Positions 40,943 through 51,033 are shown, counted from the first letter of the stretch. The stretch is DNA of 64,000 nucleotides from Parahaliea mediterranea (GCF_003402235.1 NZ_QEWO01000010.1:22932-86931); one strand, 5' to 3'. Made by a program: numbers and translations. Notes: a model not told the origin generated them from the sequence alone.

Positions 40943-42981
40943 GCGCGCCGATCGAAGCCCTGCTGCGTCCCCCGGTGGAACAGTCTGCCATCGCGACACA
41001 CATTGCGCTGGCCCTGCTGGGCGTGGGCGCGCCCCAGGTGCTGTTGTTGCCGGGAGGCGTCGGTTATGGTCTGGCCGCTGCCTGCTCCGTGCGCGCCCTG
41101 TGGCTGTCACGGCGCATGACCCGCTTGTTGCGCTACCAGCGTCGCTTGCGGGTGTTGCCGAGCTACCGCATCCACCCTAAAAAACTCCGTGCCCCGCTAG
41201 GCGAGCTGTTTCTGGGCCGGGGTTTTCTGTGGGATGCACGACATACCCAGCGCTACGCCGATACCCAGCGCACCGAGCACACTTATTTCGACCGCCGCGG
41301 CCTGTTTTATAGAAGCGCGCGGGCGACGGTGGACGCCGTCAGTACCACACCCCTGAAACCGCTGATGGCACCGCTGAACAGTCAGTGGCTGCTGAACCCC
41401 TTCCCGCCGCGGCCCTATGTGGAGGGCAGCCCGGAATTGCACGGGGTCGGACTGTTTGAAAAGGAACAGGACGTCACCCTGCAGCAGGCCGAACGAGTCG
41501 CCCATACCTTTGTCGTCGGCACCACCCGGGTCGGCAAAACCCGCCTGCTGGAAGTGATCGCCAGTCAGGATATCCGCAGTGGCGACGTGGTCATCGTGTT
41601 TGATCCCAAAGGGGACGGCGATCTGCTGGCGCGCCTGTATACCGAGGCCCGCCGGGCGGGCAGGGCTGGGGAGTTCCAGGTGTTTCACCTGGGCTTTACC
41701 GAACAGTCGGTGGCCTATAACCCGGTGGGCTCGTTTTCCCGGGTGACGGAAGTCGCGAGCCGCATCGCCGGGCAACTGCCCAATGAAGGTAATTCCGCAG
41801 CTTTCAGGGAGTTCGCCTGGCGCTACGTCAATGTGCTGGCGAAGGTGCTCGATGTCCTCGGCGAGCCCATCAACTACCAGGTGCTGCTGGAGTGCAGTAC
41901 CGATATCGACGCTCTGGTGGTGCGTTACCTCGCCTGCGTGGCCCGGCAACAACAGGCCGAGGAATGGGCCGAACAGCTCGCGGAGCTGGTCGAGAGCGAG
42001 GCCAAAATGCCGACGCAATATAAAGGCCGGGATCGCACCGCCTGGGCCAGTGTCGAGCTTTTCCGGCGCCATGGCCTGAGTGACCCCACGGCGACCTCGC
42101 TGATCAAAACCTTCGAGCACGACAAGAGCCACTTCGACAAGCTGGTGGCCAGCCTCTATCCCCTGCTGGAAAAACTCACCTCGGGTCCGGTGGCGCGCCT
42201 GCTCTCCCCGGAGAGCAATCCCGAGGACACCACGGAGCGGCTGTCCTGGAAGCGCGTGATCGAGCGCGGCGGTATCGTCTATGTCGGTTTGGACGCGCTC
42301 TCTGACCCGGATGTCGCCAGTGCGGTGGGCAACGCCATGTTCGCGGACCTCACCTCGGTGGCGGGCAGTCTTTATAAGGACGCACAGCGCGGCGCGCCCC
42401 TGAAAAAAGTCTGTGTCCACGCGGATGAGTTCAATGAACTGGTGGGCAGGGAGTTCATTCCGCTCGCCAACAAGGCCGGCGGCGCCGGCTTCCAGTTGAC
42501 GGTCTACACACAGACCCTCTCGGACATTATCGCCCGCTTTGATAACCCAGCGCGGGCGGGGCAAGTGGTGGGCAACCTCGGCACCATTATCATGCTGCGG
42601 GTCAAGGAAAAAGCCACTGCGGAACTGCTGACCACACGTCTGAAGGACGTCGAGATCAACCACTTGATGCTGGACTCAGGTAGTACCGACAGTGCCGATC
42701 CCACCAATGATGTGCATTTCACCTCGAGCACCCGCCAGCGGATCTCCAGCCAGCGGGTGCCGATGATCCACGCAGGGGACCTCGACGCATTACCGAAAGG
42801 CCACGCCTTCGCCCTGATCGCCGGCCGTCTCTACAAGCTGCGCCTGCCGCTGTTTTCCGACGAGGCGGAACTGCCCAGCGGCCTGCAGGCCATGGTCGAG
42901 GCCATGCGCCGTGACTACCAGCACAGCAATACCGCGAGCACCGACTGGGCGACTCCGACGCCCCTGGGCTGGCAGACATGA
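40939..42981 (+). CDS. traD: Type IV coupling protein TraD (SXT/PFGI-1 class)
   Basis: A 680-residue VirD4-type ATPase that links the DNA-relaxase complex to the channel. An N-terminal membrane region (about 15-55) is followed by the Walker A GTTRVGKTR at about 191-199, then VIVFDPKGDGDLLARLYTEA and Walker B KKVCVHADEFNEL at about 490. The C-terminal arginine region includes VPMIHAGDLDALPKGHAFA. Full length for the family. Confidence 0.94.
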   Translation: MSAPIEALLRPPVEQSAIATHIALALLGVGAPQVLLLPGGVGYGLAAACSVRALWLSRRMTRLLRYQRRLRVLPSYRIHPKKLRAPLGELFLGRGFLWDARHTQRYADTQRTEHTYFDRRGLFYRSARATVDAVSTTPLKPLMAPLNSQWLLNPFPPRPYVEGSPELHGVGLFEKEQDVTLQQAERVAHTFVVGTTRVGKTRLLEVIASQDIRSGDVVIVFDPKGDGDLLARLYTEARRAGRAGEFQVFHLGFTEQSVAYNPVGSFSRVTEVASRIAGQLPNEGNSAAFREFAWRYVNVLAKVLDVLGEPINYQVLLECSTDIDALVVRYLACVARQQQAEEWAEQLAELVESEAKMPTQYKGRDRTAWASVELFRRHGLSDPTATSLIKTFEHDKSHFDKLVASLYPLLEKLTSGPVARLLSPESNPEDTTERLSWKRVIERGGIVYVGLDALSDPDVASAVGNAMFADLTSVAGSLYKDAQRGAPLKKVCVHADEFNELVGREFIPLANKAGGAGFQLTVYTQTLSDIIARFDNPARAGQVVGNLGTIIMLRVKEKATAELLTTRLKDVEINHLMLDSGSTDSADPTNDVHFTSSTRQRISSQRVPMIHAGDLDALPKGHAFALIAGRLYKLRLPLFSDEAELPSGLQAMVEAMRRDYQHSNTASTDWATPTPLGWQT

Positions 42982-43646
42982 GCCGCGATGCCGCCGCTCG
43001 CAGTGCGCAAAACGGCGCACCGGCACGACCGGTCCAGCGCGGGCCGATCGGCATGACGCTGGCCATCCTGGGGGCGCTGCTCGGTGCGGCACTGACCGCT
43101 GCGCTGCTCTCGGTGCTGCTGGAATGGGCCGGGATCGCCCTGGGCTGGTGGTCGGGTACCCACAGCCGCGACCTGCTCATGACCGAGCGCGGCTATGTCG
43201 AGGCCATCGACGACTACCCGCTGTCACCGCTACGGCCCACACAACTTACCGCCCTGGCCTGGGGTCAGGTCGACCGCGGTTTGTCCCTTGTCGGCATCAC
43301 CGGGTCGGCGGGCGTGTATGGGGTGGCGGCGATCAACACCGTGAAGCTCTTGTTGCTGCGCGGGGTGATCGTGGTGCTGGCCCTGCCGGGTTACGCCCTG
43401 GCGATCGTGGCCGGCCTGTTCGAGGGCCTGGTGGCCCGGGATATCCGCAAGTTTACCGGCGGCCACGAGAGCGCCTACGTGTTCCATAAAGCCAAACGCT
43501 GGATCGCGCCGAGCGTGATGCTGACGGTCACGCTGTACCTGATGCTGCCCTGGTCGGTGCCCCCAGCGCTCTTGCTCGCGCCGACCATGTTGCTGACTGC
43601 CGGAATGGTCTACATCGCCGCCAGCCGGTTCAAGAAGTTCGTGTAG
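42978..43646 (+). CDS. ICE membrane protein, TIGR03747/DUF4400 family (PFL_4697-like)
   Basis: A 222-residue integral membrane protein with four or five helices (GMTLAILGALLGAALTAALL first; VMLTVTLYLMLPWSVPPALL last) and the DUF4400-type loop GLFEGLVARDIRKFTGGHES. It always follows traD in this class. Probably an inner-membrane channel component. Confidence 0.9.
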   Translation: MSRDAAARSAQNGAPARPVQRGPIGMTLAILGALLGAALTAALLSVLLEWAGIALGWWSGTHSRDLLMTERGYVEAIDDYPLSPLRPTQLTALAWGQVDRGLSLVGITGSAGVYGVAAINTVKLLLLRGVIVVLALPGYALAIVAGLFEGLVARDIRKFTGGHESAYVFHKAKRWIAPSVMLTVTLYLMLPWSVPPALLLAPTMLLTAGMVYIAASRFKKFV

Positions 43647-43660
43647 GAGAGAGGGACGCC

Positions 43661-43921
43661 ATGCCACTGATGAGCCCCGCACAGCAGACCGCCTTTGACG
43701 GTGCCAATGGCAGCGGTCACAGCGCGGCGGATGTGCACACCCTGGTGGTCTCGGTGCTGATTGTTCTGATGTTGGTGTGGCTCGCCTGGGTCGCGATCAG
43801 TGCCTACCAGCTCCTCAAGACTCCCGGGGTCAAGACTCCGGAGGCCGCCGGCAAGGTTGTCCGCGCGGCATTCATTGCGATGGTCATTATGGCCGTCGCC
43901 AACATCGTGTGGGGAACCTGA
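43661..43921 (+). CDS. ICE conjugation protein, TIGR03758 family (PFL_4701-like)
   Basis: An 86-residue protein with one clear helix (TLVVSVLIVLMLVWLAWVAI), a short soluble loop and a second helix (AAFIAMVIMAVANIVWG). GAGAGAGGG precedes the ATG. Position and length match PFL_4701. VirB2/VirB3-sized, role presumed in the inner-membrane part. Confidence 0.87.
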   Translation: MPLMSPAQQTAFDGANGSGHSAADVHTLVVSVLIVLMLVWLAWVAISAYQLLKTPGVKTPEAAGKVVRAAFIAMVIMAVANIVWGT

Positions 43922-43933
43922 GAGGACCTGACT

Positions 43934-44338
43934 ATGCAACGAGTGAACATCTTGATCACCGCCTATCAAGGCATCCAGGCGCGCTGGCGCGCCAGCCGGC
44001 AGCACCTGTGGCTGCACGTCACCGGCCTCGTGCTGGGCGCCGGTACCAGCGGCGCACTGGCCCAGGGCCTGCCGACCACGGCGCCGCCGTCCCGGGGCAG
44101 CACGGACGGTGACTATATCGGGCTGATGCAGGACTACGCCTTCGATATTGGCGTCTTCATCGGCCTGGCGCTGGCCACGCTGGCCATGATCGTCGTGGTG
44201 AAAAACACCATGGGCGCGTATTCCGAGGTGCAGGACGGCAAGGGCACCTGGGGACAACTGGGCATCAACTTTGGCGCCGGCGTATTGCTCTTGGTGTTCA
44301 TCGTCTTTCTGCTGACCGAGGCGGCGACGATTCTCTGA
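43934..44338 (+). CDS. ICE membrane protein, TIGR03745 family (PFL_4702-like)
   Basis: A 134-residue protein with a leader-like first helix (LHVTGLVLGAGTSGALAQG) and two further helices (FDIGVFIGLALATLAMIVVV; GAGVLLLVFIVFLL). The layout is pilin-like (VirB2 type), and the family is often proposed to be the pilin of this secretion class; that is inference. It ends in an overlap with the next gene. Confidence 0.88.
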   Translation: MQRVNILITAYQGIQARWRASRQHLWLHVTGLVLGAGTSGALAQGLPTTAPPSRGSTDGDYIGLMQDYAFDIGVFIGLALATLAMIVVVKNTMGAYSEVQDGKGTWGQLGINFGAGVLLLVFIVFLLTEAATIL

Positions 44339-44703
44339 TGAGTGCACGCCGCGACATCGACTTTTTGCCTGACCGGCTCAATGAGGAGCCGGTCGTCTTC
44401 CTGTCGATGACCAACTCGGAGATCAAGTACGCCGCCCTGCTGTGCCTGGGCGTCTGGGTGCCGGTGTCGACGCTGGTGGGCGCGCTGCTGGGATTTGCCC
44501 TGATGGGTTTCGCGCTGTCCCTGGCCTTCGTGTTCGGCAGCCTGTGGTTGATCGGCAAGCGCCTGCGGGTCGTCAAGCGCGGCAAACCCCGGCAGTACCA
44601 CGTTATCGCGATCCAGGCCTGGCTGCAGGATCGCGGTCTGGCGCCGCGCACCCTGGTTCGGGAAAGCCGCAGCTGGGACATCCACCGCTGGAGAACGCCA
44701 TGA
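44338..44703 (+). CDS. Conjugation protein, TIGR03750 family
   Basis: A 121-residue inner-membrane protein with two adjacent helices (YAALLCLGVWVPVSTLVGAL; LMGFALSLAFVFGSLWLI) after an N-terminal cytoplasmic segment with FLPDRLNEEPVVF. The C-terminal part includes QAWLQDRGL. Likely equivalent of VirB3/TraL by size and topology (inference). Overlaps neighbours. Confidence 0.87.
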   Translation: MSARRDIDFLPDRLNEEPVVFLSMTNSEIKYAALLCLGVWVPVSTLVGALLGFALMGFALSLAFVFGSLWLIGKRLRVVKRGKPRQYHVIAIQAWLQDRGLAPRTLVRESRSWDIHRWRTP

Positions 44704-45338
44704 GCCGCTACGACAGCCTGGTCCATTCCAAGGACGCGATGATCCACCTGCTGCTGGGTGTGCTCGCCATCCTGAGCCTGCTCCTGCTGGTCGCCCTGGT
44801 CGGCTGGAGCCGGGCGCCGGATAACATCCGCTTGCACTATCCACCGGATTTGAGCCGCGGTGCGGTGCAGCAGCTCGGCGACATCCCGAAGGCCAGCATC
44901 TATGTCTTTGCCCACTACGTGTTCCAGCAGCTCAACCGTTGGCCTGCGGACGGCAAGGAGGACTACTACAACCAGATTCACAGCCTGCGGGCGTTCTTTA
45001 CGCCCGCCTGTTTTGAGGAGCGATTGCAGGACCTGGACGAGCGCGAGCGCGAGATCAACGGTCGCCAGCGGTCCGTCTGGGAAATCCCCGGCCGGGGTTT
45101 CTCCAATGCCCGGGTGCAGGTGGTGGCCCCCAACCAGTGGGTGGTCGGCCTCGACCTGCACGTGCAGGAAACCTACCGGGGAGAGCGGGTCAAGGATCGC
45201 CTGATTCATTATCCCCTGCGCGTGGTGGCCTACGACGTCGATCCGCAGGCCAATCCCTGGGGACTGGCGCTGGATTGCCTGGCCGATGTGCCGCGGGTCA
45301 TCGAGATCAACGAACCGGAAGGGGAGGGTGCCACATGA
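44700..45338 (+). CDS. ICE conjugation protein, TIGR03746 family (PFL_4703-like)
   Basis: A 212-residue bitopic protein: one N-terminal helix (LLLGVLAILSLLLLVALVGW) and a periplasmic domain with IHSLRAFFTPACFEERLQDL and ERVKDRLIHYPLRVVAYDVD. The topology and fold pattern are VirB8/TraE-like, a core-complex bridge. Start at 44700, overlapping the previous gene by four bases. Confidence 0.88.
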   Translation: MSRYDSLVHSKDAMIHLLLGVLAILSLLLLVALVGWSRAPDNIRLHYPPDLSRGAVQQLGDIPKASIYVFAHYVFQQLNRWPADGKEDYYNQIHSLRAFFTPACFEERLQDLDEREREINGRQRSVWEIPGRGFSNARVQVVAPNQWVVGLDLHVQETYRGERVKDRLIHYPLRVVAYDVDPQANPWGLALDCLADVPRVIEINEPEGEGAT

Positions 45339-46198
45339 GACGGATGCGACAAGGGCTGCGATGCCTGGTGCTGCTGTGCCTGGTGGCTGGCAGCGTACTC
45401 AGTGGCGCGGCGCACGCGGAAACGGTGGTGTGGCACAAGACACCCATCGCGCTGGAGCTGGTGGTGGGCGTTGAACAGCTGCTGATACTGCCGAGCAATG
45501 CCGAGGTTGGCCTGCCGCCAGCACTGACCAATCCCAATGTGTTTAGGACCCTGGTCACCGGTGGCGCGGCCTACTGGACAGCGCTGGAGCCCTTCGACAC
45601 CCAGCGGGTGCAGCTGCGCCTGGAGAGCGGTGAGTTCCTGTTATTCGATGTCAGTGCCCGCACCCTCAAACAACCGCCTGCGACCGTGGACACCCTGCAG
45701 GTGGTGCTGGCGGGGAGCGAGACCTTCCTGGGTGAGCCGGGTTTAAACGCCGGCGGCCCGCTGCCGGGCGAGGCCAATCTGTTCGAGCTGTTGCGCTATG
45801 CCGCCCAGTCGATCTATGCGCCCCAGCGCCTGATCGCACCGCTGCCGGGCGTCAAAAAAGTCCCGGTGGGACTGGCGGGCAACCAGGGCCGGCTCTATGA
45901 CGCGGGCCGTCATCCCCTGGTGATCCAGCCCTATCAGGCCTGGTCCGCGGGGGACTTCTTCGTCACGGCCTTCGTGGTGACCAACGAGGCGAATCACCCG
46001 GTGGCGCTGGATAACCGCAAGGTGATGCACACACCCCACGCCCACCGCACCGGGGTTGATCCCCACTTTATCGCCAGCGCCTTCTATACCCGGAGCCTGC
46101 CAGGTCGCAACACCGGGACCACGGGCGACAACCGCACCACCTTGTTCGTGGTCACGGACCGGCCCATCCGCAACGTGATCCGGGGGGCAGGCCAATGA
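45335..46198 (+). CDS. ICE conjugation protein, TIGR03749 family (PFL_4704-like)
   Basis: A 287-residue exported protein with a signal peptide (LVLLCLVAGSVLSGAAHAE) and beta-rich domains (LELVVGVEQLLILPSNAEVG; FFVTAFVVTNEANHPVALDN). TraK/VirB9-like role in the outer-membrane core complex is likely from position and fold pattern. It begins inside the stop of the preceding gene (ATGA). Confidence 0.88.
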   Translation: MRRMRQGLRCLVLLCLVAGSVLSGAAHAETVVWHKTPIALELVVGVEQLLILPSNAEVGLPPALTNPNVFRTLVTGGAAYWTALEPFDTQRVQLRLESGEFLLFDVSARTLKQPPATVDTLQVVLAGSETFLGEPGLNAGGPLPGEANLFELLRYAAQSIYAPQRLIAPLPGVKKVPVGLAGNQGRLYDAGRHPLVIQPYQAWSAGDFFVTAFVVTNEANHPVALDNRKVMHTPHAHRTGVDPHFIASAFYTRSLPGRNTGTTGDNRTTLFVVTDRPIRNVIRGAGQ

Positions 46199-47604
46199 GT
46201 ACGATCGGCGCGAATCGCTGGGTGCAGGTCGGCAGCGCGGCGCTGCTGCTTCTGGTGATGCTCCTGCTGTTTCGGGGCTGCGGCCGGGAGCACCGTACCA
46301 CGGAGGAGGCCCTGCGGGTGGCCGGTGGCGCTCCCGTGTCACGGGGCCTGGCCGTTGATCTGGGCGTCGAAGGCGACACCGAGGCGGACACGGTGAAAAC
46401 CCTGGTGGCGGAAGTGAAAAACCTGCGCGATGAAGCCGATGCCCTGCGTGACTCCAATGTCGCGTTACGCAAGGACAATGCTGAGCTGCGCAAGATGGAA
46501 TCCCGGCTGGGTCGAGGCCTCAATACCCAGCTCAACAATACCCGCCGCGAAGTACAGGCTCAGCTGGACGACGATGTGCAGCGGGTGCGACAGCAGCTGC
46601 GCGAACTCGAGGAACACGCGCGGGACGTCGAGGGCCGCCTGGCCAGTGGCGGTCTATCCGACGGCGGCTTTGCCGGCAGCGTTACCGGCGCAGCGGTCGC
46701 CCCGGACGCCATCACCTGGGTGGCGCCGCTGGGGAGCGGGATTGGCAGCGCGGGCAACAGCCTGAGCGATCACCTGAAACGGGTGACTGGCCGGGGCGGG
46801 CAAGGCCTGGGCCTGCCGACGGCTACGAGTGGCGCCGCCGCCGAAGAAGCCCTGGTGCCCTGGTACACGGTGCCGCGTAACGCGACTCTGATGAATGCCA
46901 CCGCCATGACCGCCCTGGTGGGTCGGGTACCCATTGGGGCGCAGGTGACCGACCCCTACAGCTTCAAGGTCATCATCGGGACCGACAACCTGGCCGCCAA
47001 CGGCATCGAGGTCCCCGAAGTGGCCTACGCCATTGCCAGCGGCAAGGCGGTGGGGGACTGGACCCTCGGTTGCGTGCGCGGGGATCTGCACTCCATCACC
47101 TTCGTGTTTGAGGACGGGACCATCCGGACGGTGCCGAAAGCGGAGGACGTCTACGAGGGCAACACCCAGCAGCGGACCATCGTCATCGGTGAGCTTTCCG
47201 ACGAGTACGGCAACCCCTGTGTGGTGGGACAACGTATCTCCAACGCCTCCACCTACCTCGCCCAGCGCATCGGGGTGGTCAGTGCCGCAGCGGCGGCGGA
47301 AGCGGCGGCCGCCAGCCAGACCACGCAGATCACCACCTTCGATGGCGGTGGCGCCGGGGTGGGCACCATCGTCACCGGTGACATGGGCGAGTACATCCTC
47401 GGTCAGGCGATCGCCGACGGCAGCCTGGAAATCGCCCGCTGGCTGGATGAACGTCAGGCCCAGCAGTTCGACGCCATCTACGTCGATCCCGGCGCCCGCG
47501 TCAGCCTACACATCACCGAGCAACTGGAAATCGATTACGACCCCAATGGTCGGCGCACCAACCATGTGAGTGCCCGGCAAGGAGACTACCGTGCACTGGA
47601 CTAA
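46195..47604 (+). CDS. ICE conjugation protein, TIGR03752 family (PFL_4705-like)
   Basis: A 469-residue protein with one N-terminal helix (SAALLLLVMLLLFRGCG), a long coiled coil (about 60-145, EVKNLRDEADALRDSNVALR onward), and a VirB10/TraB-like C-terminal domain (EEALVPWYTVPRNATLMN; TDPYSFKVIIGTDNLAANGI). It should span the periplasm linking both membranes. Overlaps the next gene by 14 bp. Confidence 0.9.
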   Translation: MSTIGANRWVQVGSAALLLLVMLLLFRGCGREHRTTEEALRVAGGAPVSRGLAVDLGVEGDTEADTVKTLVAEVKNLRDEADALRDSNVALRKDNAELRKMESRLGRGLNTQLNNTRREVQAQLDDDVQRVRQQLRELEEHARDVEGRLASGGLSDGGFAGSVTGAAVAPDAITWVAPLGSGIGSAGNSLSDHLKRVTGRGGQGLGLPTATSGAAAEEALVPWYTVPRNATLMNATAMTALVGRVPIGAQVTDPYSFKVIIGTDNLAANGIEVPEVAYAIASGKAVGDWTLGCVRGDLHSITFVFEDGTIRTVPKAEDVYEGNTQQRTIVIGELSDEYGNPCVVGQRISNASTYLAQRIGVVSAAAAAEAAAASQTTQITTFDGGGAGVGTIVTGDMGEYILGQAIADGSLEIARWLDERQAQQFDAIYVDPGARVSLHITEQLEIDYDPNGRRTNHVSARQGDYRALD

Positions 47605-48298
47605 ACCCGCTGTGTTGACTGTCGCGCTGGCGCTGGGTGGTTGCGCTACCCAGGACACCATCCTCCCGGAGACGGAGGACACCATGCTGGACATCTATCG
47701 CGGGGCGATGACGACACAAGGGCAGAACGACCTCGATCCCCCGCAGGCGGTGGACGTTTGTAAAGAGCTTGCCCTGGCGGACGCGGCAACGTCCCTCGAG
47801 GACTGCGAGGACACCGTGCGCGAGCACGCCGCGACCCTGTACCGGCACATCGACGCGCAACCGGCCGGCGAGGATCTCGATTACCTGCCCTACACCCGGG
47901 AAGTCGCCACGGAAATCGAGAACCTGTTCCCGCGCCTCGACAACCCGGACATCGTCATTTACGTCTACCCGCACCTGGCGACCCGCACCCGCGCGCCGAT
48001 CCCTGGCTACAGCACCGTGATCCCGCTGTATGACCAGGTGCATTACCGCCTGCCGGGCGAGTCGCAACGCACCACGCCGACCGCGCTGGCTGGCGCCGCT
48101 GTGACGACGGGCAACCCCCAGGACACCCCGGCGGGCACCGGCCAGCGTGCGCCCAACACCCGTTCCTCCGAGGAGCGCTATCACAAGAGCAGTCACCTGG
48201 AGGGGCGCCCCCTGGCACCCGAAGCAGCGCCAGACACCGCGCGGGATGACACTGCCGGGGAATTGCCTGGCGGCGCCAGTGTGGAGGGCGAGCAATGA
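47591..48298 (+). CDS. Conjugative transfer lipoprotein, TIGR03751 family
   Basis: A 235-residue lipoprotein. The GTG start at 47591 follows AAGGAG, and the lipobox ALGGC comes at about residue 18, so the mature chain begins at Cys. Then YTREVATEIENLFPRLDNPD and a beta-rich domain, and a low-complexity Pro/Thr/Ala tail. VirB7/TraV-like position before the ATPase. The tail is longer than seems necessary for a lipoprotein plug. Confidence 0.88.
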   Translation: MHWTKPAVLTVALALGGCATQDTILPETEDTMLDIYRGAMTTQGQNDLDPPQAVDVCKELALADAATSLEDCEDTVREHAATLYRHIDAQPAGEDLDYLPYTREVATEIENLFPRLDNPDIVIYVYPHLATRTRAPIPGYSTVIPLYDQVHYRLPGESQRTTPTALAGAAVTTGNPQDTPAGTGQRAPNTRSSEERYHKSSHLEGRPLAPEAAPDTARDDTAGELPGGASVEGEQ

Positions 48299-51033
48299 CC
48301 GCCTCGGAACCGACACCCCGGCGTGCGGACGTGGTGCGCAAGCGGCCGCTCTCGAAATCCACGCAACAGGGTCTCTACCGACGCCAGCGCTCCTTCGTGG
48401 ACTTCCTGCCCTGGGTGGAGGCGCTGCCCGAGCACAAGGCGATCCTGTTGGCGGATGGGGTCAGTGTCGGGGCGGTCCTGGAAGTGACCCCGATTGGGAC
48501 CGAGGGGCGTACCGCGGACTACCTGGGTCAGGTGCGCGACACGCTGCAGGATGCCCTGCAGGACAGTTTTGATGAACACGACACCGCGCCTTGGGTGATC
48601 CAGACCTACACCTTCGATGAGCCGGACCTCGACGGTCCCGCGACCGCGGTGGCGAACTATGTGCGTCCTGCCGCCCGCGGGTCTGACTATACCGAGGCCT
48701 ACCTGGCCCTGCTCAACCGCCACTACCGCGGGATCAGCAAGCCCGGCGGTCTGTTTACGGACTCCGTGGTGACCCACAGTCCCTGGCGCGGCGCGGTGCG
48801 CCGCAACCTGCTGGTGCTGTACCGCAAGTTCCCGGCCCACAAGCGCCGACGGGGCAAGCACGAGCCCCTGATGGATCGCGACATGGCGCTACTGGATCTG
48901 TCCGATGCGGTGGACAAGTTCACCCATGCCCTGCAGCCCGCCGGTGTTCAGCTGCGGCGGCTGAGTGGCACTGAATTCCACGATTGGCTGCTGGGCTTTT
49001 TCAATCACGGAACGGACTTGTTTGGCGGCGACCTGAAGGCCTTTATGCGGGAAACCCGCTGCGATGACGAGACGCTGCCTTACGGGGACCGGTTCGCGGA
49101 AACCCTGTTCTATGATCACCCGCGCAGTGACCAGGACAACCAGTGCTGGTGGTTCGGCCCGTCCGCTTTGCGCTGCCTGTCGATCGATGGCCTGCGCCGG
49201 CGCCCCGCGGTCGGCCAGGTGACCGGGGAGACCCGGCGGGGGGATGCGCACAACACCCTGATCGACTTCCTGCCGCCGGGCAGCGTGTTCGTGAGCACCC
49301 TGGTGGTGATCCCCCAGGACACGGTGGAGAGCCACATCCAGGCCATTGACGCGTCGGCCATTGGCGAGAACAGCGAGTCGGCCCAGGTACGCAAGGACTG
49401 CGAGACGGCGCGGGAGATCCTGGCGGCCCGGCAGAAGTTCTACCGGGCCCAGTACGCCGTGTACCTGCGCGGTCACTCGGTGGCCGAGCTCAACGAGCGC
49501 ACCACGGCCCTGCGCGCACGCTTGCTGAATTACGGCTTCCGGGCCATCGCGCCGCGGGATGATTTCACGGCGCTGGACGCGGCGATCCGCAACCTGCCGA
49601 TGGTCTACGACCCGGCGCAGGATGCCAGGGAGGGCTGGCGGGGCGCCCAGATCACGCTCGTTCAACATATGGCCAACCTGTCGTGCTTCTTCGGGCGTGC
49701 CCGGGGGACCGGCCATCCCGGGATTGCGCTGTTCAACCGGGGTGGCGAGCCGATGTTCTTTGATCCCCTCAATCCTGCCGACCGCCAGAAAAACGCCCAT
49801 ATGCTAATTCTCGGCCCCACCGGGGCCGGCAAGTCCGCCTCGGTGATTGCCATGCTGGCCCATGTAATGGCGATCCACCGGCCGCGGCTGTTCGTGATTG
49901 AGGCCGGCAACTCCTTCGGGCTGCTGGGGCAGTGGTTTGCCTCCCTCGGCCTGTCGGTCAACCAGGTGTCATTGAAACCCGGCAGCGGTGTAACCCTGAG
50001 CCCCTTCGCTGATGCCCATCTCCTGCTCGATATCGATGGCCCGGTCTTCGATACCCTGGAGGCCGCGCCGGCGGAGGACGACGAAGACGAGCCCCGGGAC
50101 ATCATGGGCGAACTGGAGATCGTGGCCCTGCTGATGATTACCGGCGGCGAGGAGCGTGAGGCGCGGGAGATCCGCCGGGCCGACCGCAGCATGATCCGCC
50201 GGGCGATTCTCGAGGCGGCACGGGCTGCCCACGCAGAGGACCGGTCGACCCTGACCCAGGATGTGCGCGATGCGTTTTTTACCCTTGCAGAACAGGCCCA
50301 GACCGACATGGAAGCGAACAAACTGCGCAACATGGGCCAGGCCATTGATATGTACACCCACGCGTTCAACGGCGAGGTGTTCAATTCGGCCGGAACCCCC
50401 TGGCAGGAGGCGGACGTCACTATCATTGATCTGGCCACCTTTGCCCGGGAGGGCTACGAGGCCAACCTCGCCATCGCGGTGATCAGCTGCCTCAACCGGA
50501 TCAACCACATCGCGGAGCGCGATCAGTTCACGGACCGGGAGATCGTCGTGACCATTGACGAGGCCCACGTGATCACCACCAACCCGCTGCTGGCGCCGTT
50601 TCTGGTGAAAATCGTGAAAATGTGGCGCAAGCTCGGCGCCTGGCTGTGGAGCGCCACCCAGAACATGGAGGACTACCCGGCGGCCGCCAAGAAGATGTTG
50701 AACATGGTCGAGTGGTGGCTGTGCCTGGTGATGCCCAAGGAGGAGGTCGAGGCCCTGGGCGAATACCGCCAGCTCGACGACGGCCAGCGCGCGATGCTGC
50801 TCTCCGCCAGCAAGGCCCCCGGCAAATACACCGAAGGGGTGCTGATGACCGAGCGTCATGAGTACCTGGCCCGCAATGTGCCGCCGTCACTGATGTTGGC
50901 CCTCGCCCAGACCGAAAAGCACGAAAAAGCCACGCGCAACGCCCTGATGCGCGAACATGGCTGTTCCGAACTGGAGGCGGCGTTGAAGGTGGCGGAGCAG
51001 ATCGACCGGGTCCGGGGGATCGGTCATGCATAG
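48295..51033 (+). CDS. traC: Conjugative transfer ATPase, TraC/VirB4 type (TIGR03744, PFL_4706-like)
   Basis: A 912-residue AAA-type ATPase that powers channel assembly and substrate movement. The N-terminal VirB4/TraC region begins KSTQQGLYRRQRSFVDFLPW. Walker A GPTGAGKSA is at about 507-515 and Walker B VVTIDEAHVI at about 752-761. The C-terminal part includes LWSATQNMEDYPAAAKKMLN and YRQLDDGQRAMLLSASKAPG. Complete. Overlaps the next gene by eight bases. Confidence 0.94.
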   Translation: MTASEPTPRRADVVRKRPLSKSTQQGLYRRQRSFVDFLPWVEALPEHKAILLADGVSVGAVLEVTPIGTEGRTADYLGQVRDTLQDALQDSFDEHDTAPWVIQTYTFDEPDLDGPATAVANYVRPAARGSDYTEAYLALLNRHYRGISKPGGLFTDSVVTHSPWRGAVRRNLLVLYRKFPAHKRRRGKHEPLMDRDMALLDLSDAVDKFTHALQPAGVQLRRLSGTEFHDWLLGFFNHGTDLFGGDLKAFMRETRCDDETLPYGDRFAETLFYDHPRSDQDNQCWWFGPSALRCLSIDGLRRRPAVGQVTGETRRGDAHNTLIDFLPPGSVFVSTLVVIPQDTVESHIQAIDASAIGENSESAQVRKDCETAREILAARQKFYRAQYAVYLRGHSVAELNERTTALRARLLNYGFRAIAPRDDFTALDAAIRNLPMVYDPAQDAREGWRGAQITLVQHMANLSCFFGRARGTGHPGIALFNRGGEPMFFDPLNPADRQKNAHMLILGPTGAGKSASVIAMLAHVMAIHRPRLFVIEAGNSFGLLGQWFASLGLSVNQVSLKPGSGVTLSPFADAHLLLDIDGPVFDTLEAAPAEDDEDEPRDIMGELEIVALLMITGGEEREAREIRRADRSMIRRAILEAARAAHAEDRSTLTQDVRDAFFTLAEQAQTDMEANKLRNMGQAIDMYTHAFNGEVFNSAGTPWQEADVTIIDLATFAREGYEANLAIAVISCLNRINHIAERDQFTDREIVVTIDEAHVITTNPLLAPFLVKIVKMWRKLGAWLWSATQNMEDYPAAAKKMLNMVEWWLCLVMPKEEVEALGEYRQLDDGQRAMLLSASKAPGKYTEGVLMTERHEYLARNVPPSLMLALAQTEKHEKATRNALMREHGCSELEAALKVAEQIDRVRGIGHA

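Noticed and set aside
41197..42663. Long minus-strand frame (488 codons) inside traD
   Set aside because: Exact antisense of a well-supported ATPase gene; its length is a by-product of GC-rich codon use. No ribosome site or family match.
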